Shown here in pieces: positions 34,752 through 43,692 of a DNA stretch of 51,859 nt. Position 1 is the stretch's first letter, and each line of letters begins with the position of its first letter. The translations under genes were made by a program, and so were the position numbers. The notes beneath the pieces are model-generated. The model made no database searches. It saw only the letters and a program-made list of their open reading frames with translations, and was not told where the DNA came from. Source of the stretch: Peptoniphilus sp. (GTDB taxonomy: Bacteria > Bacillota > Clostridia > Tissierellales > Peptoniphilaceae); the NCBI GenBank assembly GCA_029983555.1, contig JASBZH010000003.1, forward strand, positions 1-51,859, written 5' to 3'.

Positions 34752-35373
34752 TGCTATATCTCACAATTCCAATATATACAGTTTCAATTTCACCTGAATT
34801 GCTATTCAATAACTCTCCATTTTTTATATCGCTAATGGCAAAAGTTTTTCTAGCTCTGACGCACGCCCCGTATTCATCTCCCGTATTGGCATCCATTCCA
34901 CTTGGAATGTCTACAGAAACTATAAAATTTCCATGTAAATTAATTATATTTATGACGTCTTTATATAAATTGGATAATTCTCTATTTAGTCCAGTTCCAA
35001 AAATAGCATCTACCGCCATCTCGCTCACTTCTAAAGATTCAACCAAATTATTGTAGTCATCTTCATCTTTGATGTAGAAAATTTTATCAGTTAGATTTTT
35101 AACTATTTCTAAATTAGTTTTAAAGTCGTCTGACTTATTTTCTCCAATAATAAATATCTCAACTTCTTTTCCATTTAAAATTAAATGACGAGCGATGACA
35201 AGGCCGTCGCCACCATTATTTCCACTTCCACATATTATTGTATATGAAGAAGCATCTTTTATTTCATTAAAAATAGCCATCCCTGCGTTTTCCATTAAGA
35301 CTATAGACTTAACTTTAACTTCGTCGATGGTTCTCTTTTCAAGTTCAATCATCTTTTCTCTCGAAATTGCCAT
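34744..35373 (-). CDS. nnrE: NAD(P)H-hydrate epimerase (YjeF_N)
   Basis: 209 residues from the ATG at 35373, with AGAGGTGA in front; the GTG at 35382 lies inside that site. Repairs damaged NAD(P)H by interconverting R and S hydrates. Seen: LMENAGMA, CGSGNNGGDGLVIARHL (the nucleotide-binding loop), AIFGTGL and VDIPSGMDANTG. Only the epimerase half is present; the usual partner dehydratase (NnrD), often fused in bacteria, is absent from this window. Confidence 0.92.
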   Translation of the reverse strand: MAISREKMIELEKRTIDEVKVKSIVLMENAGMAIFNEIKDASSYTIICGSGNNGGDGLVIARHLILNGKEVEIFIIGENKSDDFKTNLEIVKNLTDKIFYIKDEDDYNNLVESLEVSEMAVDAIFGTGLNRELSNLYKDVINIINLHGNFIVSVDIPSGMDANTGDEYGACVRARKTFAISDIKNGELLNSNSGEIETVYIGIVRYSNE

Positions 35374-35620
35374 AATTTTCACCTCTTAACATGTATATGA
35401 TATACGATTTATAAATTATTTTAAAGTCTTTGATAAATTTTTTCACAAAATTTTTCTCTTAAAAATATTGTACTAAAATAAATAAAAAAAAATCCTTAAC
35501 TATTCATAATTATATTTAATGCTCTCTTTTCGATAAGTTGTGCGACAACTTTGTATTAGCTTTTTTCTATAAATCTTGATTTTTAAATGTATTCATATTA
35601 AACTATATTGGGGGGTTAAA

Positions 35621-36484
35621 ATGACAATTCGAGACTTAGAAATATTTATAGAAGTAGTCAGAACTAGAAATATGTCTGTTGCTGCTAAAAATCTAGATAT
35701 ATCGCAGCCTACAGTATCTCATGCAATATCACAAATCGAAAACGAATATAATGTTACACTTTTTGATAGAATTTCAAAAAAGCTATACATAACTGATGTA
35801 GGAGCCAGACTCTATAAATCAGCTTTGATTTTACTCGGAGAGTTCGAAAACACAATAATATTTTTGCACGGTTCTTCTAAATGCCACAATATACATCTCG
35901 GTGTAAGTCCAAATTTTGGCTCGAAGCTTTTGCTCGAAATAGTTAATGAATTTGAAGAAAAATATAAAGATGTAAATGTGCGCATATATGTCGACTCACG
36001 CTACAATTTAGTTGAAAAATTAAAATCAAAAGAAATAAACTTTGCAATTTTAGAAAACGAAACTGGATTAAATAACATCAAATCTTATCCAATTTTTAAA
36101 GACGAACTTGTAATTATAACTAACAAAAATTACAGCTTTGGCGACAAAAAAACTTTAACTGCAGAAGATTTAAGGGGAAAAGTCTTTGCAATATCAGAAC
36201 TAGACGACGAAGCTAAAAAATCTTTTTTAAACTATTTAAAGGGAAAAGATGTATCAATAAATTTAAAATACATGTTGCAAAATAACGACATGTTTTATAA
36301 AATAATTAGAAACTCAGATACAGTGGCTTTGGGTTCTAAAAACTTTTTAGAAGATAAAGAAATCAAAAAACACAAATTTGACGATCTAAAAATCGAAAGA
36401 CAGTTTAACTTAATCTATCAAGAAGACGACTTAATTAAAGATGATATAAGTAAGTTTGTAAAATTTATAGAAGAGAAATTTTAA
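35621..36484 (+). CDS. LysR-family transcriptional regulator
   Basis: 287 residues from the ATG at 35621 behind a GGGGGG site; the longer frame from 35576 is rejected. N-terminal winged helix-turn-helix (about 1-60: LEIFIEVVRTRNMSVAAKNLDISQPTVSHAI), then a LysR substrate-binding domain. Divergent from nnrE-MATE and followed by a PAP2 gene four bases later. Possible targets are the flanking genes; the ligand is unknown. A palindrome GTATATGATATAC (35394-35406) lies in the shared upstream region. Confidence 0.92.
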   Translation: MTIRDLEIFIEVVRTRNMSVAAKNLDISQPTVSHAISQIENEYNVTLFDRISKKLYITDVGARLYKSALILLGEFENTIIFLHGSSKCHNIHLGVSPNFGSKLLLEIVNEFEEKYKDVNVRIYVDSRYNLVEKLKSKEINFAILENETGLNNIKSYPIFKDELVIITNKNYSFGDKKTLTAEDLRGKVFAISELDDEAKKSFLNYLKGKDVSINLKYMLQNNDMFYKIIRNSDTVALGSKNFLEDKEIKKHKFDDLKIERQFNLIYQEDDLIKDDISKFVKFIEEKF

Positions 36485-36487
36485 AAA

Positions 36488-37024
36488 ATGGCAAATATTG
36501 AAATAAATATATTAAATACACTTCAAAATATAAGAACTCCCGTCCTAGACTCACTGATGACCTTTATAACGAGTCTTGGAAATGGCGGAATAATTTGGAT
36601 AATAATCGGAATTCTTTTATTGTTCCAAAAAGACAAAAAGTACAAAAATATGGGCTTTACACTCCTACTTTCGCTAATAATATCCTCAATTATTGGCCTT
36701 GGAATAATAAAGCCAATTGTCAGAAGACCAAGGCCCTTTAGCACATTCGACTTTAAGGGTTTATTAATTGATGCGCCTTTGGATTTTTCTTTTCCATCTG
36801 GCCATACTGCCTCATCGTTTGCAGCGGCAACATCCATCTATCTCTTTGGCAAAAAATTAGGTCTATACGCATTCTTGCTCTCAATACTCATTTCTTTTTC
36901 AAGGATGTATCACTACGTGCATTATCCAACGGATGTCTTCGCTGGAATACTTTTGGGAGTTGTGAGTGGAGTTTTATCTAAGAAAATAAGAGATAATATA
37001 GAACTAAAAGTCTCAACTAAATAA
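36488..37024 (+). CDS. PAP2-family lipid phosphatase
   Basis: 178 residues, five or six hydrophobic helices. The three-part phosphatase signature is intact: K75-X6-R82-P83 (KPIVRRPRP), PSGH (103-106) and S138-R139-X5-H145-X3-D149 (SRMYHYVHYPTD). Members dephosphorylate undecaprenyl pyrophosphate or phosphatidic-type lipids outside the membrane. BcrC-like undecaprenyl-PP phosphatase is plausible but not proven. Co-transcribed with the LysR gene; the ribosome binding site is poor (GAGAAA). Confidence 0.9.
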   Translation: MANIEINILNTLQNIRTPVLDSLMTFITSLGNGGIIWIIIGILLLFQKDKKYKNMGFTLLLSLIISSIIGLGIIKPIVRRPRPFSTFDFKGLLIDAPLDFSFPSGHTASSFAAATSIYLFGKKLGLYAFLLSILISFSRMYHYVHYPTDVFAGILLGVVSGVLSKKIRDNIELKVSTK

Positions 37025-37032
37025 AAATATTC

Positions 37033-37057
37033 GCACCGCTAGGTGCTTATTTTTTTG
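37033..37057 (+). terminator. Intrinsic terminator after the PAP2 gene
   Basis: GCACC-GCTA-GGTGC hairpin followed by TTATTTTTTT. Confidence 0.85.
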
Positions 37058-37062
37058 CAAAT

Positions 37063-37088
37063 AAAAAAGAGACCCTTAAAAGAGTCTC
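37063..37088 (-). terminator. Intrinsic terminator of the aminoethylphosphonate operon
   Basis: Minus-strand GAGACTC and GGGTCTC arms (37069-37088) then six T. About 85 bases past the phnWX stop. Confidence 0.75.
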
Positions 37089-37173
37089 CAAAAATTTTTG
37101 AGAACAAAGACAAATTGCAAGTTTTTTTATAATCTTTTGTTCCCTTTAATTTTTATATATCGAATTAAAACAC

Positions 37174-39048
37174 TTATTTGAGATTTAATACTTTTCCAAG
37201 TTCTGATAAATCTTTTATAATGTAGTCAGCGCCAACTTCTTCATATTTTTTTCTAACTTCTTCTCTTATTTCTTCTCTTTCTTCTTCTGAAAGTCCATCA
37301 AATTTTTCTTTACTTAGTCCCATAAGAGAACTTCCGTCTAAGACTCCAATTGTAACAAGTCCAGCACTTTTTCCTTCTTTAATATCTGATACTGTGTCTC
37401 CCACTTTTACGACATTTTTTGTTGAAGAAATTTTTAATGCCTTCATGTTTTCAAAAATCATAAATGGATATGGTCTTCCCATATTGTTTACAGAATTTGG
37501 AGTGATATAGAAATCAGGCTTATATCCTTCTTTTTCTGCAACTTTTGTCACAATTTCCATCATCTGATCAGTATATCCTGTAGTTGAGCCTATCTTAATA
37601 TCATTAGATCTCAAAAGCTCAATGGCATCGAGAAGATGTGGCTTTACTTCAGAATGGTCTTTTACATTTTCTAGTATTTTTTCCTCAGTTATTTCATAAA
37701 TATTTTTGACGTCTTTTTCAGTCCAGCTAGTGTTATATTTTTCTTCCCACAGGCTATTAATTCTATCCATCTTTAGCATTTCTCTTATGTGATCGATTTT
37801 AAGTAGTCCCATTGGCTTTCTAGTTTCTTCTTCAGTAACTTCAATTCCATATTCTAAGAATGCATCTCTAAAGGCTTCAACTGGAGCAATACAACCAAAA
37901 TCCACAGTCGTGCCTGCCCAATCAAATATAACTGCTTCAAGATTTGAAAAGTCCTTTTTGTAATTTATCTTTTCAAGATATTCCTTAAATATACTTATAA
38001 GTCCATAGATGTCGCTTTTATAAATTTCTCCAATATTTCCTATTCTAAAGCTTTCTTTTTCAGTTAATTTTCCTGGATAAATAATATATCCTCTTTCTTT
38101 TATGAAATCATACATATCTTTAAAATCAATATTGGCTCCATCTGGATATAAGAAAGTTGAAATAATAGGACCTTGTACTTTTTTATCTAGATATAATTTA
38201 AAGCCTATCTTTTCCATCTCTCTATTTAATATATTGTTATTTTCTCTATATCTTTTGGATCTTTCTTTAATTCCGCCCTCTTCTTCAAGTTCTCTTAAAG
38301 CTTGTCTAAACGCGAGAACTGTGTGAGTTGGAGAAGTAAATCTCCACTTCCCGTCCTTATTCATTGTAAGATACTGATCATACAAATTTAGACACAGACT
38401 TCTGGCATTATCTTTTGAATTTTCAAGAGAATCTTTTTTGCAGATAATAAAACTAAATCCAGGCACGCCTTGAACACACTTGTTGGCACTAGATATTAAA
38501 AAGTCAATTCCTATATTTTTAATATCTATCTCAACTCCAGCAAAACTAGACATTGCATCTACAATAAAAACTTTTTTATATGATTTAACAACTTCTCCTA
38601 TTTCTTCTATATTATTTAAAATTCCAGTTGTAGTTTCACTGTGAACCATCGCTACATGAGTGATGTTTTTATTTTCTTCTAAAACTTTTTTTACATCTTC
38701 CTTGTCAAAAATTTCAGAATCACTAACTTCAATTGTTGTATTTTTAATACCTGCAAAGTCTGCTATGCTTATCATTCTCTTGCCATAAGCTCCATTTACA
38801 AGTATTAATAATTCTCCGCTTTTTGGAACAGTTGAAGTTATTACAGATTCAACTCCAAAACTTCCACTTCCTTGCATTAAGACTGTTGTATATTCATCAT
38901 CTAAATTTGCAATCCTTAAAAGTTCACTTCTTATTTCTTGTGTAATATTTTTATAATCTTTATCCCAAGTGCAGTGATCAATGAGCATCTGTCTTTTTAC
39001 ACTTGTTGATGTTGATAGTGGTCCTGGTGTCAATAATTTATATTCCAT
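37174..39048 (-). CDS. Fused 2-aminoethylphosphonate transaminase (PhnW) and phosphonoacetaldehyde hydrolase (PhnX)
   Basis: 624 residues from the ATG at 39048 (TGGAGGGA site). Residues 1-362 are PhnW, a fold-type I PLP aminotransferase: VDAMSS with D164, and SSANKCVQGVPG with the PLP lysine K190. It converts 2-aminoethylphosphonate and pyruvate to phosphonoacetaldehyde and alanine. Residues 370-624 are PhnX, a HAD phosphonatase: IFDWAGTTVDFG with nucleophile D376 and Schiff-base lysine K417 in MGLLKIDH. It cleaves the C-P bond to acetaldehyde and phosphate. The fusion allows the aldehyde to pass between sites. Last gene of the uptake operon. Confidence 0.96.
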   Translation of the reverse strand: MEYKLLTPGPLSTSTSVKRQMLIDHCTWDKDYKNITQEIRSELLRIANLDDEYTTVLMQGSGSFGVESVITSTVPKSGELLILVNGAYGKRMISIADFAGIKNTTIEVSDSEIFDKEDVKKVLEENKNITHVAMVHSETTTGILNNIEEIGEVVKSYKKVFIVDAMSSFAGVEIDIKNIGIDFLISSANKCVQGVPGFSFIICKKDSLENSKDNARSLCLNLYDQYLTMNKDGKWRFTSPTHTVLAFRQALRELEEEGGIKERSKRYRENNNILNREMEKIGFKLYLDKKVQGPIISTFLYPDGANIDFKDMYDFIKERGYIIYPGKLTEKESFRIGNIGEIYKSDIYGLISIFKEYLEKINYKKDFSNLEAVIFDWAGTTVDFGCIAPVEAFRDAFLEYGIEVTEEETRKPMGLLKIDHIREMLKMDRINSLWEEKYNTSWTEKDVKNIYEITEEKILENVKDHSEVKPHLLDAIELLRSNDIKIGSTTGYTDQMMEIVTKVAEKEGYKPDFYITPNSVNNMGRPYPFMIFENMKALKISSTKNVVKVGDTVSDIKEGKSAGLVTIGVLDGSSLMGLSKEKFDGLSEEEREEIREEVRKKYEEVGADYIIKDLSELGKVLNLK

Positions 39049-39062
39049 TTTTCCCTCCAATA

Positions 39063-40055
39063 TTATTTAGCAGATTCTGATAAGTCTTGATGTTCTTTTA
39101 ATAAATCGACAGTAAGTTTTTTAGGATATTTCTTTACGTCTTTTGCTTTTATACTTTCGTCTTCACTTTCTCCTTCATAAACTGCGTTTGGATAGAATTT
39201 AATAATTTCTTTTCTCGCCTCTTTTAAAATTACATCTGCCATTTCTTTACAAATTTTTTCTTTTTCTTCGTTTCCTTTATTTAAAATTGCAAGATTTTCA
39301 GTAAGGTAATAAGTTCCCTCTTCTGGGTCGACAAATTCAATTGGCTTTTTCTCTGCCTTTTTAAGAACAGCTTGGTGTCTAAGTCCTATGCCAACTACCG
39401 CTTCTCCAACTTCTACCTTCTTCATTGGACCAGAGCCTGAACTTTCAATATTATTTCCAGCGTTTTTATAAATCTTACTCAATATATCCTTTGCCTCGTC
39501 TTTTCCGTAGTTATCGACAAGAGCCTGAATTGTAAGCCAAGCAGTTGAAGAGTGCTTTACATCAGATACAGTCAATTTATCTTTGTATTCAGGTTTAGTT
39601 AAATCTTTAAAACTCTTTGGCACATCTAAGTTTTCTTTTTCAAGTTCTTTAGTGTTATAGAAAATTGCTCCTTCTTGGACAGTTATAGGATAGCTGTAGT
39701 TTGAATTATCTTTATCAAGTGGAACTACATCAGGAGTAAATTCTAGAAAAATATTATCCTTATCTTGAGCGCTGTCCACATAGAAAGAACTCATAGTGAG
39801 CATATCTGCCTCAATGTTTTTGCCTTCTGCCATTAGCTTTCCGCCAAGTTCTGAAGTTCCAAAAGTTTTTACAATGTATTTATCTTTAAACCCATTGTCG
39901 TCTAGTGCGTTTTTAATCGCCACAATTGCTTCCTCATCTGCATTCGAATAAATTATGATTTTGTCGTCATCATTTGAATTATTACATGCTGTAAATGGCA
40001 AAACTAATAAAACTGCCATCAATACTAAAATACTTTTAAATCCTTTAAATTTCAT
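39063..40055 (-). CDS. ABC transporter binding lipoprotein, probably for 2-aminoethylphosphonate
   Basis: 330 residues. A signal peptide with the lipobox LPFTAC (C24) anchors it outside the membrane. The rest is a type II periplasmic-binding fold of the iron/2-AEP kind: IIYSNADEEAIVAI, MTMSSFY-like, SVDAQD region, PKSFKDLTKPEYKDKL and the YYLTENLAIL late segment. Overlaps the permease gene by 11 bases, and phnWX follows 14 bases after it. Substrate assignment rests on this context. Confidence 0.9.
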   Translation of the reverse strand: MKFKGFKSILVLMAVLLVLPFTACNNSNDDDKIIIYSNADEEAIVAIKNALDDNGFKDKYIVKTFGTSELGGKLMAEGKNIEADMLTMSSFYVDSAQDKDNIFLEFTPDVVPLDKDNSNYSYPITVQEGAIFYNTKELEKENLDVPKSFKDLTKPEYKDKLTVSDVKHSSTAWLTIQALVDNYGKDEAKDILSKIYKNAGNNIESSGSGPMKKVEVGEAVVGIGLRHQAVLKKAEKKPIEFVDPEEGTYYLTENLAILNKGNEEKEKICKEMADVILKEARKEIIKFYPNAVYEGESEDESIKAKDVKKYPKKLTVDLLKEHQDLSESAK

Positions 40056-41700
40056 TTTTTAATCCTCTCTTTGTTAGTTTATTTGAAATAATTTTTACAA
40101 TAATATTTGTAACTAAAATCATAGTAGAAATTACAAATATATCATCAAATCTGATGAAATATTGTAGCTCCTTTATCTTTGTAGTAATTACCATAGTCCT
40201 TGCACCTGCAATGAATATTACGGCACTTACTGTAACCATATTATTTATAAAATAATATGTGAAAACTTCGACTATTGTCTTGTATGAGTTTGGTATTAGT
40301 ATTTTCTTTACATATCTAAACCACGAATCTCCGAGTAAGCTTGAAGTAGTTTCCCAATTTTGATTTAACTTTCCAAGCGAATCCGAAAACATGAGATAAG
40401 GTGTCGCAAAATAGTGCACGACATCGCAGACTATAATAATAAATAGAGTGTTGTGGATTGGTGTAGAAGAAAAAGCCAATAGATAGGCAATTCCAAGTAC
40501 CATTCCAGGAACTGTATTTATAATTGAAGGGGTAATATTTAAAACCCCTGAAAGCTTATTTATATTTTTCTTTCTAGTTGTAAATAACGCTGCAATATAA
40601 GAGATAATTGTCCCAATAATAGATGCAAATAATGCAACAACAATTGAATTTTTATAAGCACCCAAGAGCTCATTGTCATTTAAAGTGTTTTTGATATTTA
40701 CAAGCGAAAAATTTAAATTGTAAGGATAATCCTCAAAAAACGGAATTATCACTACAGAAATTAAAACAGATAGTATTACCAAAACTACAAAAACTGAAAA
40801 TATAATTATGAATATATCTCTCGCATTATTCTTTCTGACATAAATATTTTTACTTATGTTTTCGCTAGACCTCTTCTCCTTAAAAATAGATATAACAACA
40901 ATACTTAAAATTGAAGGAATCATCATTATAAGCGCGATGATTGCTCCCTTGTTAAAATCAGGAATTGAACCCATCATCTGTTCGTAAAGAGATTTTGCAA
41001 TTAGAGGAGTAGTTCCTCCAAGAGATGCAGGTATACCAAAATCTGTAAACGACAAGAAAAAACACTGAATTATAGAAATAATAATGGTAAATCTGATCGG
41101 CTTTATAATTGAAATCATAAAGTTTTTAAATCCACCATCGTATAGAAGAGTTGAAACAAGTCCATATCTCTTGTCTATATATTTCATTCCGTTATTTAAA
41201 AGAATAAATGACACGGGGACAGTGTAAATGAAATATCCAAGAATCAGTCCTCCCACCCCATAAATATCTATTAGAGGTCTGTTAAATAGCCCAGTTATAT
41301 AGCCCTGCTTGCCAAAAGAGTGCATAATTGCAAATCCATAAGTAATAGTGGGAAGAAACATTGGAACCATTAAAGAAATTTCCATAAATTTTTTAAACTT
41401 CTTATTTATATTCGTAAAATTTATCCCAATCGCAATTATTAAAGCCGCAATAGTTGTTAAAACACTGCTAAAAAGTGAAATAGAAAAACTATTTGTAAAG
41501 GCCTTTAGGACGTCGCTACTTGAAAAGATAACTTTAAAATTCTCTACGCTTAATACTCCATCCACTACAAATGCCATCTTTAGCACTGAAATCAATGGAT
41601 AAATTAAAAATATGGCAAAGAAAATAAATATAAGATACATAAGAAGTTTATGGTTTCTAGTTTTAGAAACCCCTTTATCAAGACTTATCTTTCTCTCCAT
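40045..41700 (-). CDS. ABC transporter permease with two fused membrane domains (2-AEP type)
   Basis: 551 residues with about twelve hydrophobic helices. Two BPD_transp_1 domains in tandem, each with an EAA-like loop (LYDGGFKNFM near 195 and LLGDSWFRYVKKILIPN near 455). Such double permeases serve ferric iron and the PhnU2-type 2-AEP transporters, so a homodimeric partner is not needed. Together with the ATPase and lipoprotein it makes a complete importer. Three bases after the ATPase gene, weak AGGTTAGGA site. Confidence 0.92.
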   Translation of the reverse strand: MERKISLDKGVSKTRNHKLLMYLIFIFFAIFLIYPLISVLKMAFVVDGVLSVENFKVIFSSSDVLKAFTNSFSISLFSSVLTTIAALIIAIGINFTNINKKFKKFMEISLMVPMFLPTITYGFAIMHSFGKQGYITGLFNRPLIDIYGVGGLILGYFIYTVPVSFILLNNGMKYIDKRYGLVSTLLYDGGFKNFMISIIKPIRFTIIISIIQCFFLSFTDFGIPASLGGTTPLIAKSLYEQMMGSIPDFNKGAIIALIMMIPSILSIVVISIFKEKRSSENISKNIYVRKNNARDIFIIIFSVFVVLVILSVLISVVIIPFFEDYPYNLNFSLVNIKNTLNDNELLGAYKNSIVVALFASIIGTIISYIAALFTTRKKNINKLSGVLNITPSIINTVPGMVLGIAYLLAFSSTPIHNTLFIIIVCDVVHYFATPYLMFSDSLGKLNQNWETTSSLLGDSWFRYVKKILIPNSYKTIVEVFTYYFINNMVTVSAVIFIAGARTMVITTKIKELQYFIRFDDIFVISTMILVTNIIVKIISNKLTKRGLKNEI

Positions 41701-41703
41701 TTC

Positions 41704-42474
41704 CTAACCTGCCTGTCTTTCAAGTTCTTGTCTGTCAAAAAGATTGTAGATATTGTCCTTCTTTACTTCGAGCTGTCTTAAAATAAATTCTCTAACAAAT
41801 TCATCTTCGGGAGATTCTATTATTTCCCTCGGAGTTCCAAACTGTGCAATCTTTCCCTTATTTAAAATAAGAACCTTATTTGATATAGTAAGTGCCTCCT
41901 CTGGATCGTGAGTTACAATTATTGTAGTTAAATTGTACTTTGCAGCAATATCCCTTATCCTCTGTTTAATTGACTCCTTAATAATCCCATCAAGTGCAGA
42001 AAATGGCTCATCTAGCAGCAAAACTTCTGGTTTCATGACAAGAGTTCTCGCAAGAGCGACCCTTTGTTTCTGCCCTCCAGATAGTTCAGAAATGTCCTTG
42101 TCTAAATGATCTTTTAAATTTAAAAGTTCAACTAGCTCGTCGACCTCTTCTTTAGAACAGAGATCAGGCTTATTTTTAAGACCGTAGACTATATTTTCAT
42201 AAGCATTTAAATTTGGAAATAGCGCATAATCTTGAAACACAATGTTAAAATTTCTCTCTTGTAAAGACAAATTACTCATGTCCTTGTCATTGTATAAAAT
42301 TTTTCCACTTGAAAGCTCAGTGATGCCTAAAATGAGATTTAATAGAGTTGTCTTACCACTTCCAGAAGGCCCCAAGATGGAGACGATTTCGCCCTTTTTT
42401 ATCTCTAAACTTATGCCATCTAGAATGTACTTTCCGTCTTCGAATTGTTTTTTAATATTTTCTAGTACTAACAT
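41704..42474 (-). CDS. ABC transporter ATP-binding protein (2-AEP type)
   Basis: 256 residues. Walker A GPSGSGKTT (35-43), the Q-loop VFQDYALFPN, signature LSGGQKQR, Walker B VLLLDEPFSALD and switch histidine in VTHDPEEA are all present. Belongs to the PotA/FbpC/PhnT branch but lacks the long C-terminal TOBE extension. First gene of the 2-AEP operon, after an AGAGGA site. No dedicated regulator is adjacent within the operon. Confidence 0.94.
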   Translation of the reverse strand: MLVLENIKKQFEDGKYILDGISLEIKKGEIVSILGPSGSGKTTLLNLILGITELSSGKILYNDKDMSNLSLQERNFNIVFQDYALFPNLNAYENIVYGLKNKPDLCSKEEVDELVELLNLKDHLDKDISELSGGQKQRVALARTLVMKPEVLLLDEPFSALDGIIKESIKQRIRDIAAKYNLTTIIVTHDPEEALTISNKVLILNKGKIAQFGTPREIIESPEDEFVREFILRQLEVKKDNIYNLFDRQELERQAG

Positions 42475-42664
42475 TTAATCCTCTTTCAAAATATATTTTC
42501 ATAGAACGTAGGGTAATGTACAGAATTAATATCTAAACTAAATCATGACAGTGTAAAGCGTATGTAAAATTAAAAAAAGTAACTGTAATAATGAATTTAT
42601 ATCTCTAAAATTTTATATAATTATTTTAAATTGTAACTTTGAGCTAACTCTAAAATTTGGGCAT
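42475..42664. other. Upstream region of the 2-AEP operon
   Basis: AT-rich. The only promoter-like pair I see on the minus strand is TTTACA and AGATAT 17 bp apart (around 42515-42543), which is weak. No riboswitch or gene. A Pho-type control cannot be shown. Confidence 0.3.
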
Positions 42665-42696
42665 AAAAAAACTAGCCACGCTCACACGTAACTAGT
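42665..42696 (-). terminator. Duplicated corC-type terminator, now ending the GntR gene
   Basis: Minus-strand ACTAGTTACG and CGTGGCTAGT arms (10 bp with G-U pairs) then seven T. A diverged copy of the terminator at 49310-49343; the differences keep the pairing, so it probably still works. Confidence 0.85.
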
Positions 42697-42710
42697 TAAT
42701 CTTAAAATTA

Positions 42711-42785
42711 TTGCATAGCGTCCCATTCTTTGTATTCTCGCTTTGCATTTTCTTGTTCTTCTTTTATAACTTTTATATTCAATTT
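42711..42785 (-). pseudogene. Remnant of the 3' end of a corC/hlyC-like gene
   Basis: The minus strand reads KVIKEEQENAKREYKEWDAMQ and a TAA stop, matching the last residues of the CorC-like protein encoded at 49358-50719 (KVINEEQEDAKREYKEWDSMQ). Homology continues through the terminator (42665-42779 corresponds to 49310-49429, offset about 6,650 bp). Upstream homology stops abruptly near 42780. It is about 20% diverged at the DNA level and too short to be a functional gene. Confidence 0.85.
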
Positions 42786-42946
42786 GAAATAAAACATTGT
42801 TCTTTTAGATTAGTTATCTTAATAAAATAATATAGATAATACCAAAGATCCAATTTTTTTAACATAAAAACTTTTACTTTAAATAAACCTTAGGTATATG
42901 ACTTTATTATAATTTACTTAAAATAGATTGATAAACCCAAGCTCAT

Positions 42947-43627
42947 TCATCCTAATCTTGTTAATTCACTAATAAGAGCATTATACGACCATCTCAAATG
43001 CTCTTCCATAGTACTCAACGCTTTATCAAGATCTCGAAGTTTCAAAAATCTAATTATCTTTAAATGATATAAAGTGCTTTCTTCAGATGTGTCTGTTAAA
43101 ATATATGCTTCATGCTTGTAACGAAGTATTTGTGCCCTTATATACTTATAAATATCTTTTATATAAGAATTAGTAGAATTGTTTAATATAAATATATGAA
43201 CTTTATCATCTTCTTTAGATAAAAAATCTTCATCTAATTTATTACCATTTCTAATCTCGGATAAAATATTCTCAAGTTCAGATTCTAACTCTATCAATTC
43301 TTCCTGATTTATATTATTAATAGCAGTTCTTATAGCAAGCTTTTCAATTTCTATTCTAACCTCATAAATATCTGCTATATCTTTCAATGACAAATTTTCA
43401 ACAATCGTGCCTATACCATCTACACTCTTTACATATCTCTCCTGTTCTAACCTTGTAATAGCTCTCTTTACCGGAGTTCTACTCATATTGAGTGCTTCTC
43501 CAATTCCATTTTCTGTTAGAACATCTCCACCTTTTAAATTACCATCTATTATCATTTTTTTTATATAATCATAGGCAACTTCAGAGAGTGTTTTTTTCTT
43601 CCTAGTGTCCAGATTATCATAATTCAT
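42947..43627 (-). CDS. GntR-family regulator (FadR/FCD subfamily)
   Basis: 226 residues from the ATG at 43627 with GGGTGGAG upstream; an in-frame start at 43648 is poorer. Winged helix-turn-helix (about 8-75: YDYIKKMIIDGNLKGGDVLTENGIGEALNMSRTPVKRAITRLEQE) followed by an all-helical FCD effector domain (about 85-220). FCD members sense small organic acids. Last gene of the aconitase X/TRAP run, 45 bases after the dehydrogenase. The palindrome over the 49.2-kb promoter is its likely operator (inferred). Confidence 0.92.
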   Translation of the reverse strand: MNYDNLDTRKKKTLSEVAYDYIKKMIIDGNLKGGDVLTENGIGEALNMSRTPVKRAITRLEQERYVKSVDGIGTIVENLSLKDIADIYEVRIEIEKLAIRTAINNINQEELIELESELENILSEIRNGNKLDEDFLSKEDDKVHIFILNNSTNSYIKDIYKYIRAQILRYKHEAYILTDTSEESTLYHLKIIRFLKLRDLDKALSTMEEHLRWSYNALISELTRLG

Positions 43628-43692
43628 TTTTTGTCTCCACCCCTGCAACCTAAACTATATTAAATACACTTTTTTCCATTCATTAATAATAA

